In this document: positions 13,418 through 25,616 of the stretch, piece by piece | Position numbering within the stretch: position 1 is the stretch's first letter | Layout of the letters: each line of letters begins with the position of its first letter | Origin: Oxyruncus cristatus | Taxonomy: Eukaryota > Chordata > Aves > Passeriformes > Cotingidae | Length of the DNA stretch: 64,000 bases | NCBI GenBank assembly: GCA_013399855.1 | Contig: VXAY01002204.1 | Coordinates: 372,001-436,000 of the forward strand | Direction of reading: 5' to 3' | The notes under the pieces: model-generated | Databases searched by the model: none | Seen by the model: the letters and a program-made list of their open reading frames with translations, nothing else | Told to the model about the DNA's origin: nothing | Made by a program: the position numbers and the translations under genes

Positions 13418-16400
13418 TCGTGGCAACTTCATCTCTCTAACTCAAGTTCTTTTCTAAATTTTACAAATTAATTTTTAACTCTTGGTAATATTACCATGTG
13501 TTTTAGATATACTTTCTATATGAGCAAATGATGTAGCAAATTACTATGGGGAGAATAAAAGGCATTTTCTTTATGAGAGAGTTTTGGTTTGGGATGTTTA
13601 TCTTTTTCCGCGAAGATAAGGAACCCTCAGGTTATTTTATGATGCGTTCAGAGCTTATGCATCCTGAAACTTATATTACATGCACTTGCTCTGAAAAATG
13701 TTTTATATACATTGTGGAAATTATATGGTCTATTTAAGAGAAGTGTGCTTCCATGATAACCACATATTATATATCCTATTTTCAAGAGGTGGCATTTCTA
13801 GGCAGCAGTGGTATGTTGAGACTTTGTTGACATCCTGATATTGCTGAAGAGCTAATGTGGTTGTAACGTGGTTACGTGAGCTTTAGTTAGAGTGAAGTTG
13901 GTGGGCTCTAGGGGTGGACTTGGCTGGGCAGGAACCCCCCAAATTCTCATGGCCTCATGACCTCCAGCCACTCATGCACCACGGCTGTTCTTGGGAACTT
14001 GTTCACAGATTTAGCAGTAGTACTCTTCAGGTTGGTAACTCTTTTTTCTCATGACCCATCGACCTTTGGGTCTTCATGCGTTATGAGTATCCATGGGAAC
14101 TCAATAGGTTGCTATCCTCACTTAACACTTGGCCTACAAGATTTCTCTCAGTACTTTTGAGCAGTACAATGTGTTCAATGCTCAAGCTTTACTTACCTTT
14201 CAAAATAAAATTATATGGCAATGATAGGATTAATTTTATCATGTCTAATATGTTGATGATATAAAATGAACTTAAGGCAATCCATATCCTAGAAGTTTAG
14301 TATTTTCTTAAGCAACATTGAATATCCCTGTTTACCTCTCCAGAAAGGGAAGAAATTAGCTTTCACTTTGGAAGAAATAAGATTCATCAGCGTATTATCA
14401 TGAGTAAAGCACTAAAGAAGAAAATAATTTGCTTGTTTTCCAGTTTTTCACCCATCTTAGTGAATATTATGACGTGGGGAATGAGCCATACTACACTTTC
14501 AATTAACATTTTTAGAGTGCTATTACTGTCTTAGGAATGTTTACGAGTTTTAAAGAATAACAAAACATTTTTACACAAATTCTGAGAGATATACCATTTC
14601 CACTGTCTAGAGTGAAGCCATTTTAAGCTTTGTGTTTTTCACGAAGCAATTATACTATCTGCCAATTGTAGGTTCTGTTAGTCATCTCCATTTCATTGCT
14701 TATTTTCACTCATGTGTCATTAATTATAGACCATAATATCTATTCAATGAAACTATGGTAAGACAAAAAGGACTTGTTTTGGGTTATTGACCATGATATG
14801 TAGATGTGAGTTTTACTCTTTTTTCACTTCCAGTTGTAGAAAGTGTTTTGAATGTTAGCAGTACTTTGTCTTAGTTATTATGGAACATATAAATTTAAGC
14901 TGTCCTTTAAGGCTCCTGTGCTGTTACATCTAATCTAGTGCTATTAGTAGCAGATACATTTTCACACATCCTCTTGCTTTGGCAGATGATGTTTGTTCTG
15001 CATGTTGGATTAGGCAAGGGAATTAAAGGTCAGATTGTATTCCTCAGTTCTATATCCTGCAATATTGCAATATTAGTTGCAGTTGGCTTATTGGTTATTT
15101 TCCAGTGTGGGAAAATACGTGTGTTTTTGTGAAGCACACTTTTTTTTTTTTTTGAGAAAAAGTCCAGAAATGAGGAAAAAATTCTATTTGAGAATACTGA
15201 TAGTTTTATAGTGTATTAATTGCCATTAGCAAAAAGAATACTGAAGCTCTGAATCTGAACAAAAATATTGTGTGAAATCCTCACTAGAAAAAGCATCTTG
15301 CACATTATTTTTTATTTCATTAGTATTGTTTGGTTTCCTACCACTGTGGTGTCGCATATAAAGTCTTTCAACTATCTTCTGATCTTGAATGCTCATTTCG
15401 TTAAAGATAGGCAGTAGATACCCTTTAAGGTTGTAGGTGACCACAGAGAAATGAGGTTCAGTCTCTTCAGGAAAATAAAGGGGTTGGAAAACACAGGCGA
15501 GTGAAAATGTTTTTCCAAAATATGTTGTCCTGATCCTGTGCTTAGTTTCTCTGAGGATCAATAGTTATTCCGGTGCTAATGTCTGAGGAATTTGGTCCGT
15601 CATGTATAGTGGAAGTTTTCCACTGCTTTTTATTCTATGCAGGAAGAGTTGAGAAGACTGGGGTGTGAAGATGAAGACATGAGAACTGTACAGTATGGAT
15701 CCAGAGCCTAGATGATGAGTGACACCAATGGACACTTTCTATTTTGACTCTTAGGGTGTACAAGGTGAAAGTGGTTGAAAAATTTCATGTCCAGTATATT
15801 TTTGTGGTTATCAGTTAATTTTCTTTTCTTCTTGGAATTTTTTAATATTGAACTTATTTTCCTCATTTAAATCACAGTTTTTTTCAATGCTGAGGAAACT
15901 AAAATTGTCTAAAAAGCTTTAAGAGGTGCTTTTAATAAGTATTTGGTGCCTGTTTCAGCCATCCTAATATATGGCTAACAGGTGGCCATTACATGGCTGA
16001 AGTGCTCCATTTTAATAGTTCTTTGTTACTCTCTGGTAGAACCAAATCAACATTTTGTTATTCAAATACTTTTTCTTGTCTGTCGTTTAAATGCTTAAAA
16101 AGTTAGGTGATATTGCTCCAACTTATGATTGAGGAATAATTCATCAAATGGAGACAAAAATATTCATAAAAAATAGCTGAGCTCCTTTAATCTATAATCC
16201 TACTAACTCCTAGTATGTTGAAAAGTGTTTAAACCACTAAAATACAAGTTTCTTAAGTAACTGTTTCAATTATGTGTTAACAGTCAATGGCTGCCAAGTG
16301 GGAAAACTGTGAAAGTGATCAGACACTGTCTCAGGCCTAATAAAGCTTCAAAGGCTAACCACATTATTGAAGTGATGAGGTGTTTAGACTTTAAAGCCCT

Positions 16401-19400
16401 GCTCACAGCCTTCACCATCAGTCTCTGTATTAGATTTCTAATGGACCTTTCTGTAAAAAAGGACTGAGGAAGCCAGGTCTAAAAAACAGATTAGTAACAG
16501 AGAAGTAGGTAAAGGAGAGATCAAAATAGAAGTGGTTTAAGCAGAATTATGTGGACTACAGATAATTTTGATATGAAATATGAAGATTCATACCAAAGGT
16601 CAATACCAAAGAAAAGAAGAAAATTATAGGAACATTTGGAAACACAATATTATTTTGCAATTTCTAAGGATGTAGCACATCAATTATTGCATTAATGGTT
16701 GCTATTCTGGCAGCTTTTAACATAAAACAAGCTCATCAGAAGCTTTGCCAAATAACCTCTGGCTCTTCTCATAGAATTTTTAAAAACATGTATAAATTAT
16801 GCTTCATTTATAACTGTCACAGTCAAACAGTACAACTGTGTAGCTACTGCTTGCTGGGTTGGTAGACTTTTTCACTGACAATTCAGTAAATTATGAAATT
16901 GCAGTAAAGCTTTAGTTCTGTGTTGCAGTTGTTAAAAGCTCCCTTTAACTCACAAAAGAGTTTGCATGAAAGGAAACTTCAAACAAGATTTTAAAGAAAT
17001 CTAGAGCCTGTTTTTAAGTTAGGCATTTCAGAAATATGTTTCCAGTTCTCAAATCATTTTCTCAGTTGTCATTCCACAAATAGTTGGGTTTAAGAGTAAT
17101 TTACTGAGTAATCACTACTGTATTAAAAGGGTGGAGATCACATGCCTGAGATAATTGTTAGACTATCACTCCTTTATTATTAATCATAACGAAGGAAGCA
17201 AATAATTCAGGATAGGCTAAAAAGCTCATCAGATTCAATTCAGCTTCACTCAGAATTTCAACCATTTTAATTGTTAAAAAAGCAGAGTGAAATAGCCAAT
17301 AATACTCTGCAGGATCAGTTCACATCTGAGTTGTAATTCTGCTTTCCATTTGGTGGGAGTGAATAAAGGTCTTTGCTGTCAGGATGGTCAAGAGACAAAG
17401 GGTCTGGAATAAAAATAAAATTATTTATTTCTGTAGTCTCTTTGAAAAGTCATATGAGTAGTTTGATTGAGTATTAGGATGAAGAGGTCCTTCTGAGAAG
17501 TAGTACTGGCTCAGAGAACATGGTGGTGGGTAAAAAAGGGCCTGACTCTGGCAAGAAGGGCCAGAAGTGGTTCTGGCAATGAGGGAAATGGTGTGGGCCA
17601 GCATCTACTTGCAGGTCCTGGCCTTAGAAAATGGAAGAGGAACAAGCAAGAGACAGGGAAAAGATTTATACTGTAGAATATGCTAATGCAAGAAAATCTG
17701 TCTATTCAAAATTGTTATCACACATTTTCTTAGTCAAATTTGACCCACTGGACTACTTTTCCCATATGACCTCAGCTATTTTGATGAGGTCCAGTAAATT
17801 TGGATTTACTGTAACTTCTGACCATAGCCTCTATTTCAGTTCTTCTTAATGATTGTCTCTTATATTAATTATCTTACAGTCAGGTTAGACAAACACTTTT
17901 CTTGGCTGATCTGATAGCAGGAATATACTTACACTCAAGAGAATAAGGTGTTAATACGTATGGTATAAAATACAGATCAAGAGCCATGAGCAGGAATCAG
18001 GCTATTTCAGCCACTGCTTTGGCACTTCACTAATTTTTTACCCTTTCCCCCCAGAGCTCACAGTCTGAGCCAATTCCTAGATTGTACAAAGTGTAACAGT
18101 GTCTTTACTGTTCTGGATCCTAGAATCTAGACTTACAGGGGAGCCAGAAACCTTAAAGACTTCAAACACATTGTACTGTGTCACTAAACAGATGTTTGAT
18201 ACACTTAGCTCTGCAACTTATAGAGACTTACCCCTCTTCTGCCCCCCAAATGATCTTCATACTAAAAATACTTACTAGAAACAAAACTTGATATGGTTAA
18301 GACCTAACATATGGAAATGATAAGGAAAGATGTTGTACTGTACTTCACTGGTTTCTTGATTGTCACTCTTCTAAAACGTCTTGCTTATGGCTGCACCAAA
18401 CCACTGAACACCTTTCAGAAGTTCTGTGCTAAATACATTTTCCTTATTATCCTGCTCTGAGCTGTAAATATACTACTTAATATAGGAATATCAGCGCACA
18501 GTTTTCATGTCCATCCTTTTCACAGACAGACATTTTCAGACTTTGAATACTGGGCTTCAGAACTCTCAGAATGCTATTTTCAGCATTCCAGAAAAAGAGA
18601 TACCAAGTTGTTTTTCCCATTATTGGTGTGCAGCACTTTTTAAAACTCTTTGTTCAGGGTTTCTCACGGTGGTTTTTTGGTAGTGTTTTGTTCTTTCTGC
18701 CTAATGTCTGTACTTTTGTGCATACTGTCTGAAGGAAAAAATATTTTTACATGGACAAGTTAAATGTAGTTCTTCTGATCTCTTTTGAAAACACACAAAC
18801 GTATGAAAAATTATGATACATAAGTACCTAAAATATGTTGAATAATGATAAAAAATGATACAAAATCCACTGACCTAATTTCTGTTGCTAATGTATATAA
18901 TCAATACACATGCATATTTATGACTAACTACAGGTAGAGTATGGCATATAATCAATCTGAACTTTACATTTAATAAAATGTGCTATGTATTATATATGCA
19001 TGTTATGATAATTTTTTTACACGCACACACACCCAGAGCTGTGTAAAGCTATAACAATGTCAATAATGCTCTAAATATTCAAAGTCAAATGGGAATATAA
19101 AGAATAATTTTGAAAACACTGCTAAAAATACTAGTTTTCATAATATCTTTTGTACAATTCCAATAAATGTTCTTCATTTCCTCTAGGATAACTACGTATG
19201 CAATAAAATGATACGGTATCCCAAATAATTTCTTCCAGAATTTGCAGTAAGATATTTCAAATGTCTGCAATGTTTAAATTTCCAATTTTATCTCAATTTC
19301 CAGCATTAAAGTAGCAAATACTGCCTTAGAAATAGCAACACATTTCAAACTCAACGAGATTTTTGAATGAAAAAGTAAAAGCCACATTTTATAACATATG

Positions 19401-19971
19401 AAAAGTCTCAACTATGAACCTGATAGCTTAGATTTTAGGATAAAATAATGAGTCACCTCGAAGATTGGAAATTTTGAGAAGTGAGCAAGAGAAGATTTAG
19501 GATTAGGAATTGTGTATTTCTTCTGCAGGCAACCACTGTTGAAAAGAGTGCAACAAAAGTTATTTTTTGCATGTTAGTTAGCAACAAAGTTTTCTAATAA
19601 TCACCTACATTTTTCTTTCCAGGAAGAGTGAATGCTTTATCCAGATCATGTTGATATTAATTGAAGTATTTCTCTCCTGAGTTCTGCTTTGGCTTCCTGA
19701 AGTAACATATTTTCTAATTGATCCAAACAAAAACATGAAAGATCCAGCACGTTAACTGAGCTAAACATCTTTCAGTTGATTAGAGACTATTTTTTATAAA
19801 TGTTCTTTAAGTGTCATAGATGCATATGTATGCATATAAAGAAAAATATTTAATCCAACTCTAATAAACTCTTCTGAGCTGCATTCGGGCTCTCTAAGAA
19901 ACTTGTTAAATTACAGTTTTTTCCACCCCGGCAGAGGAATAAAACACGACAAAGGCTGTTAAACACTTGTA

Positions 19972-20010
19972 CATCAATCAGTCAGGTTTAAAATGTTACA
20001 GCATCAATCA
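19972..20010. promoter_or_regulatory. Pair of PBX/HOX-like motifs, possible enhancer fragment
   Basis: CATCAATCA occurs at 19972-19980 and again at 20002-20010, exactly 30 bp apart. Its reverse complement contains TGATTGAT, the known shape of a PBX-HOX dimer site. A further TAATCA lies at 20012-20017. Motifs of this length occur by chance in AT-rich DNA, so the regulatory role is only a suggestion. Confidence 0.15.
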
Positions 20011-20934
20011 CTAATCAGCCAGTTTAAGCATGGCATATTATTCTTCCCAACGTTAAAAGTTGTTAGAAAGTTAACCAAGACTTATTAAATTATTTATTTT
20101 CACTTACTCAGTTTAGGTCTCACATGTGTTATTTCATAATCCCTTGAGTGTGAGAGGAATTTAAACCTAATTGTGGCTTATTCAGTTTGTTTATATAGCT
20201 AACACTTTTCACTTCTGTCTCTCTACATTACCTGTGTAAGAAATTACTCTTCCATGAAATTCAAATCGTAAACCCAACCAAGTTTAAAACAAATAGCAAA
20301 ATTATTGCTTTCAGTACATTACTACCTAAATGCATGATGAAACCCATACTTTTTCATATACATTTTTTGTGGAGATAAATTATTTTATTTTCTAAAGCTA
20401 AATTTTGCTGTCATCCCCACAACCTGTAAACTTCATACAGGTAACATATATGTAATAAGAGTCAAGATATTTTTATTTGGAATTTTTCTCTTTAATATAT
20501 ATACATAGAGATACAGGGAAATAGGCTTACAATGTGTAGCTACCCTATGTCATGTAGGAGATGAAGATACTGGTAAATTTTATGGACAAATAATACACAA
20601 TTTCTACTTTTTATTAATTGGTTTATAATTTCAAAATGAACTTGCGTGACTGCATCTGCACTTTTTATCTTTTCACTTTCTGTTCACTTATTTCTGGAAA
20701 ATATCCATTTAGAAGTACTAACTTCCTTGTATAAGTATGTTATCTTGAACATGTGAGCACCAGTATCACATTTAATTACATGGCAATTGGTGCAAGTATA
20801 TACAGATATAATTGTACACTGATGTCATTCATTAATCAGGTCTTTCACATGTACTTTACATTTAACTCCATGGTAAACATGTATGGTGTGTATATATGGT
20901 ACATATAGAGTATGTGCATGAAAAGCTATATAGA

Positions 20935-20987
20935 TGTGTGTGTGTGTGTCTGTGTGTGTCTGTGTGTGTCTGTGTGTGTGTGTGTGT
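20935..20987. repeat. (TG)n microsatellite with a 10-bp higher-order unit
   Basis: TG repeats over 53 bp are broken by a C every 10 bp (20950, 20960, 20970). The middle is therefore three perfect tandem copies of TGTGTGTGTC. Confidence 0.9.
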
Positions 20988-21312
20988 ACACATACATGTA
21001 GCAAAAAAACATAGCTGAGTGCTGGAGTGCCCTTATAATTAATTGCAGAAATCATTGTATGAGACTTTTAGACTGCAAAATTTTCTCAGTATCACTATGG
21101 GAAATAATATTGTTGATACTGGGTGGTTGCAGGAGCAGCCAATAATTCACTACTTTGTTACTTATTGACTGTTTCTGTTCAAATCAAGGGAAAGTTCTGA
21201 GCAGCATAAAAGGGGTTTTATCCAGGTAATAAAGGCCACTTTCTATGTCCAAGTGGAAGAAAGCTGCATGTATGTACTGGTATCATCAATCCCTCTTTCA
21301 AGACAGGGAATT

Positions 21313-21452
21313 GAGATGCTCCATCCATGAAAATATTCAAACTCAAGCTGGATGAGCTCTGAGCAGACCAATATGGTTGAAAATGCCTCTGCTCTGTTCA
21401 TGGAGTTTGGATCAGATGCCCTTCCAGCCCAAACCATTCTATGGTTCTACGG
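21313..21452 (+). mobile_element. CR1 LINE 3' end fragment
   Basis: 'gagatgctccatccatgaaa', 'attcaaactcaagctggatg', 'tcagatgcccttccagccc' and 'aaaccattctatggttctac' match a CR1 3' end in sense orientation. It is truncated at the 5' side and diverged. The left boundary is approximate. Confidence 0.75.
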
Positions 21453-21460
21453 TTAACAGC

Positions 21461-21693
21461 TGTATGTCAGTCTGGATGACAGCACAGAGCACAGCTGAAA
21501 GTCTGAGGCTCGTGACAGTTTCTGCAGAGACCTGCAGAGTCTGCCCTGCTCCTGGCAAAATCTTGGGCACTGTGGGGCACTTTTTGGTGGATAATGCGAA
21601 TAAACAAGCTTTCAAGGTATCCACCCACATGTGTACTGTGAATTTTCTCCTGAGCTTCTTGCAGATTTAGGTTTGGATCTGTGACTGTAAACA
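21461..21693 (+). mobile_element. Possible short solo LTR beside a CR1 end
   Basis: A 233-bp segment begins TGTATG and ends TAAACA, and so has TG...CA ends. It carries an AATAAA near 21600 and is flanked by ACAGC (21456-21460) and ACAGA (21694-21698), a 4-of-5 match to a target duplication. It is GC-richer than its surroundings. No homology is recognised, it is short for an LTR, and short TG...CA segments arise by chance, so this is tentative. The overlapping frames at 21377-21670 (plus) and 21439-21630 (minus) are open on both strands, which fits base composition rather than a gene. Confidence 0.25.
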
Positions 21694-23095
21694 ACAGATG
21701 TGAAGGGAACATTTTTACTTTCAGAAGACTTCTGCTAATTCAGCCATTGGATTTAAAAATCAAGACTTTGTTAAAAAGTTGCAGTTATGAACTGCATAGA
21801 CTTTTTTAAACAGCTTTTCAGATTTCCTTGCTTATTTGAGATTTTTTTTCTCTTAAGGCAAACAGTAGAGATACATTAATTTCAGAAAGACTTTTTGTAA
21901 GGGTTTGACAAGATTCAGCCTGTCACCAACCCACTGAAAAGAAAGTGCATTTTGAATAAAGGCACTCTTATATGTCCTTTTTAATCTTCAGCCAGGAAAG
22001 TTTTAATTTACATGACAGTATTAATCTTTTCACCAATATAGTCTCACAAGTTTGCTACTATAACCAATAAACTAAACAGGCTGAAACCTAGTCTCTGGCA
22101 GCAAGGCCAGCTGGCATGCAATGGTCTGAAGCCACACAATTAAACTCTGTTAGCTTCCAAAAGAGAGTGGTGGCAGGCAAAATAATTATTTGGAACGGTC
22201 CCTTGCATGTACTTATTCCTGAATCTTGCATAGAATTTCTTTGGGAGTGTAATATTTGTTTAGTTTAAAAGTCTGCCAGAACTCTTCTATCAATAATGAT
22301 CAAGTCAGAGGATTTACATCTGAACTCTTCATTTAGTTAATTTGCTACTAGAGATGTAGCCATAATTCTGCAAAGACAATATTTCCTTTAAAACTGACTT
22401 AAAAGATAATGAGTTCTACAAAGCAATAATTTCAGACAGTAAAAAGCAGAGGTTGATGATAGAATTAGAAGGGGGCAAACTACTGTGTTGGTTTTGGCTG
22501 GGGGAAGTTGTGGATGTGTGTGTTTCAACACTTATCTCTTTGAATAACAAACTTTACATTTTTTCTCTGTAAGTGCTGAGTGTTTTACCTGAAACAATGG
22601 GCTGTAAGTATGTATCAGGTATTTTTAGCCAAGCACTATGAAAACTTGCAAATGCTACCCATGATTATTTTTAAATGATCCATATTCTGATCCCATTTTG
22701 CAGTGTCTCAGTTCTTAAATAATCTTCCATTTCATTTTGGTAAACTATCTATTTGGAAATCAGCATTACATAACATAATTAAACCTAAAAAAATAATTTG
22801 TAATCCACATAAAGACCATTTAAATATTTTTCCCCAAAGGAGAGCTGGGACCTGGGTGAATTTTACTTTAATTAAATCAACTGCATCATTGCTTAGAAAA
22901 TATGAATTTTGTTCCCTAACTATGAATTTCAGAGAAAATGTCACCCCTTAAAGAAATAAGTTACCAGGCTACATTTTCTGTGTGTTTTTTTTTTTTAATA
23001 TTTAGAATATAGGAGTCATCTGAAAACTGTACAACCCCTGCCTGAACTGTTAAAAAGAAGGTATCTTGCTGTCCTTTATGAGGAACAAGTTTTGT

Positions 23096-23728
23096 CTAAG
23101 GGGTTAGTTTAAATTTCTGAAGTGTTGCTAATGAAGCAGAACTGCTAATAATTACACTTTGGTTTTTTCTTTCAACTTCAAGAATGAACACAGAATACAG
23201 ATGAGTCAAAGTCACTTCAAAGTGTGTCAGACACAATTCAGCCTGCAATGGTAAGGAAAGTTTATCTTCACTTTCATTGAGGTGACACAAATCACCTTGA
23301 CACCTTGTGACATGGAGAGAAGAGGAGATGGGATTTCCTGAGTAGTATTTCTCTGAGGAAGATTCACACTTAGCCTGACAGAAGGTCCTAGGTTTAGGTG
23401 TAGATTGTATGACATAAGATGTAATCATCACTGTAAAGATTAGAGTTATTTTATAGATTTTTTTTTTAATATATCTTCGGGGGTAGAGTAGTTTTAATCC
23501 TTTCATTATTTTTTTCTGAGTCCAATCTTTGATTTGTTGGATAGGAATTTGATTTTGGTTTTTTAGTTTGAAAACCAGCAGAGGACTGTTTGTTTTCAAA
23601 TATGAAGTTATAAGATTTCTTTGTTTACTCTTTTGGGAGAGAGAATTTGTAGCTTTATTCATGTTAATATTCTTTGACAGTGTGATTGACATTTTGTATG
23701 GCAACAACAAGAAGAAAGAATGCATCAT
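23096..23728 (-). other. Unrecognised 210-codon open frame, probably not a gene
   Basis: This is the longest gap-free open frame in the window. It stays open upstream to a GTG at 23776, but the first ATG is at 23728, giving 210 residues ending at the TAG at 23096-23098. The first half is rich in Lys, Asn, Ile and Leu, as expected from translated AT-rich DNA. The second half is more balanced, with four cysteines and stretches such as 'KCESSSEKYYSGNPISSSLH'. Acceptor-like sequences on the minus strand ('accttctgtcag', 'cttaccattgcag') precede two in-frame segments, so short exons could be hidden inside. I recognise no domain, signal peptide or family. Confidence 0.12.
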
Positions 23729-25584
23729 ATATCTACGTGTACATTTCCGTGAACTAAAACTAAAGACTAATTTCACCTCTTTACCTAGAAATGTTTACAG
23801 ACATACAAATCTTAGTTAATAAGTTGGTTTTTTTTTTTCATTTGGAAGAAAGCATTTATAAATCTCTAATTAATTTCTTTTTGAAATCGCATACCAAGTT
23901 CTGGGCAAGAGCTTGTATGGTGACCTGAAATCTAGATCCCTGCAAATTTTAAAGCCTATTTCTGTAACTGGATGCAAAAGTCTAACATGGTGGAAACTGT
24001 AACTTGTACAGACTATGAATTATAAACATTGTAAATTATGCTATTTGGTAATGTGTTGCATGGCAATCTATAGTGAATTATTGTGTATTTGTACTTTACA
24101 CTATGTTTTGTTTTCCCTGCCACCCTGTTACCATTTGCGCTGGGATTTCAAACCTCTTGTCTTACAGCTCTGCTGTAAATATTTGACCTCTCATTTGTCT
24201 GTTTTCTCCCGCTGAGCCTTTTCCTCTTCTCATAAAAGTCAGCTGGGGAGACAACAGGCCATTGAGCTACAGCCTGTCATGGTCAGCTACTCAAGCTGTG
24301 CTGTGCAGCACTGCCCCTCTGCAGGCCACATCCTGACAGAGGATGTTGCCAGTGTAGCAGGCTCTAGGACAGAGGGGGTTTTCTTCAGCATTACTAGAAA
24401 GGCCAAGGGTCGTTCTGCAGCCAGCTCGTATTTCGGAAGGACTAGTAAAATGAGGCAGATGCTGTAGCAACATTGCCTGGCTGGCCTTAAAAGCTTGGTG
24501 TAAAATCTATTCATAATACTAGCTTTCAAAATTTGTTTTCCCTAGATGAAAAAAGTACACCACTTCCAGCCTTTTAGGTATATTAAGAATCTTTCATTTC
24601 CCCCCACACATTCACCTCTGTTGCATTGCAGGATGTTTTAACCTTTAAAAATGAGATTACGAAAACAATAGGCAAATAGCCTGGAGGACTTCTGCAATCC
24701 GTATGTGTATTTGTTTTTCCTTAGTTAATGAAACAGTTGGAAAAGGAATGAAAGTGGAGGTTCAGATAGTTTCTTACCAGCTTGAGACATTACATCAATT
24801 TCAGGAAGAATATAAACTGCAGTAAATGGCTCAAAGAAAGACACAGTACCGTATAGCCTTTGGCAGGGGTATTTTCATTATTACAGCACATAGGTTAGCT
24901 CACAGATCTGCTAGCTATAACACAATAAAAAAATTCCAAAGTATTACACATAAGGAAAAAGCACCAGAAAGCAAAGCAAACAAAGAATATTTTTTTAATA
25001 GCATCTAACAGCATAGTTTTATCTAAACTAGTCTTTAAATGGCCAAGATTTATTTACCACTACGATGGTTCTCTCTGACTGTTGCGCTGCCTGAGTAGAA
25101 TAAGACACACATGATAGCTGGTAATGAGGGCTCGGCTCTTACAGGCCCTTAGAGAACATCCTGCCAAAGATGGTCCCTTCATTTAGTTAAACTCTTTGTA
25201 TGACCAAGGTATTACAGTTCTGTTACAGAGCCAAATTCTGGTACTTTTTTTTATATAATATTCTCACCATGTCCTTCCAGACTGTCTTTAATTGCCAAGA
25301 CCAAAGAAAACTTCTTATTTTTTTCCCATGACAGTGACTTCTCAGCTGTGTTCTTACCATGCTTTCTTTGCTCTCTTCAGTATATTAATGAGGATCTATA
25401 TTTCCTTTTGTTTCTCTCATTCAGTCTCTTCAGGAAGACTTGTTTCTTCCAGTCAACACACAGGCTTGGAGAAAATGATAAAATTACTGTCCTGCCTGTT
25501 CATTAGATGCTCCATGCTTTATGACTGTGGCAACTGAAAATTGCATTGTGAAGAAGGCTGTAAGCAAATTATATGTTTCTATAT

Positions 25585-25616
25585 TTATCTTTAAGTTTAC
25601 TTATCTTTAAGTTTAC
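25585..25616. repeat. 16-bp perfect tandem duplication
   Basis: TTATCTTTAAGTTTAC occurs twice in direct succession (25585-25600 and 25601-25616). It looks like a small replication-slippage duplication. Confidence 0.9.

Larger units (their letters stand above)
11070..21312. other. Long non-genic AT-rich tract
   Basis: Apart from the microsatellites near 13.35 kb and 20.94 kb and the motif pair near 20.0 kb, I find no supported feature. The longest frame, at 15226-15561 (minus), opens with TTG and its first ATG comes about halfway through, so it is not a convincing gene. A T14 run lies at 15140-15153. Confidence 0.55.

Noticed and set aside
15226..15561. 111-codon frame (minus) with a fairly protein-like composition
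   Set aside because: It starts at TTG, its first ATG is about halfway along, and I found neither flanking splice signals nor a known family.
18237..18265. 29-nt minus-strand segment between a TATTTTTAG acceptor and a GTAAGT donor
   Set aside because: It is too short, and the only upstream support is another GTAAGT that makes the arrangement ambiguous. Probably chance.
20825..21055. Frame of His-Thr repeats (minus)
   Set aside because: It is the translation of the TG microsatellite.
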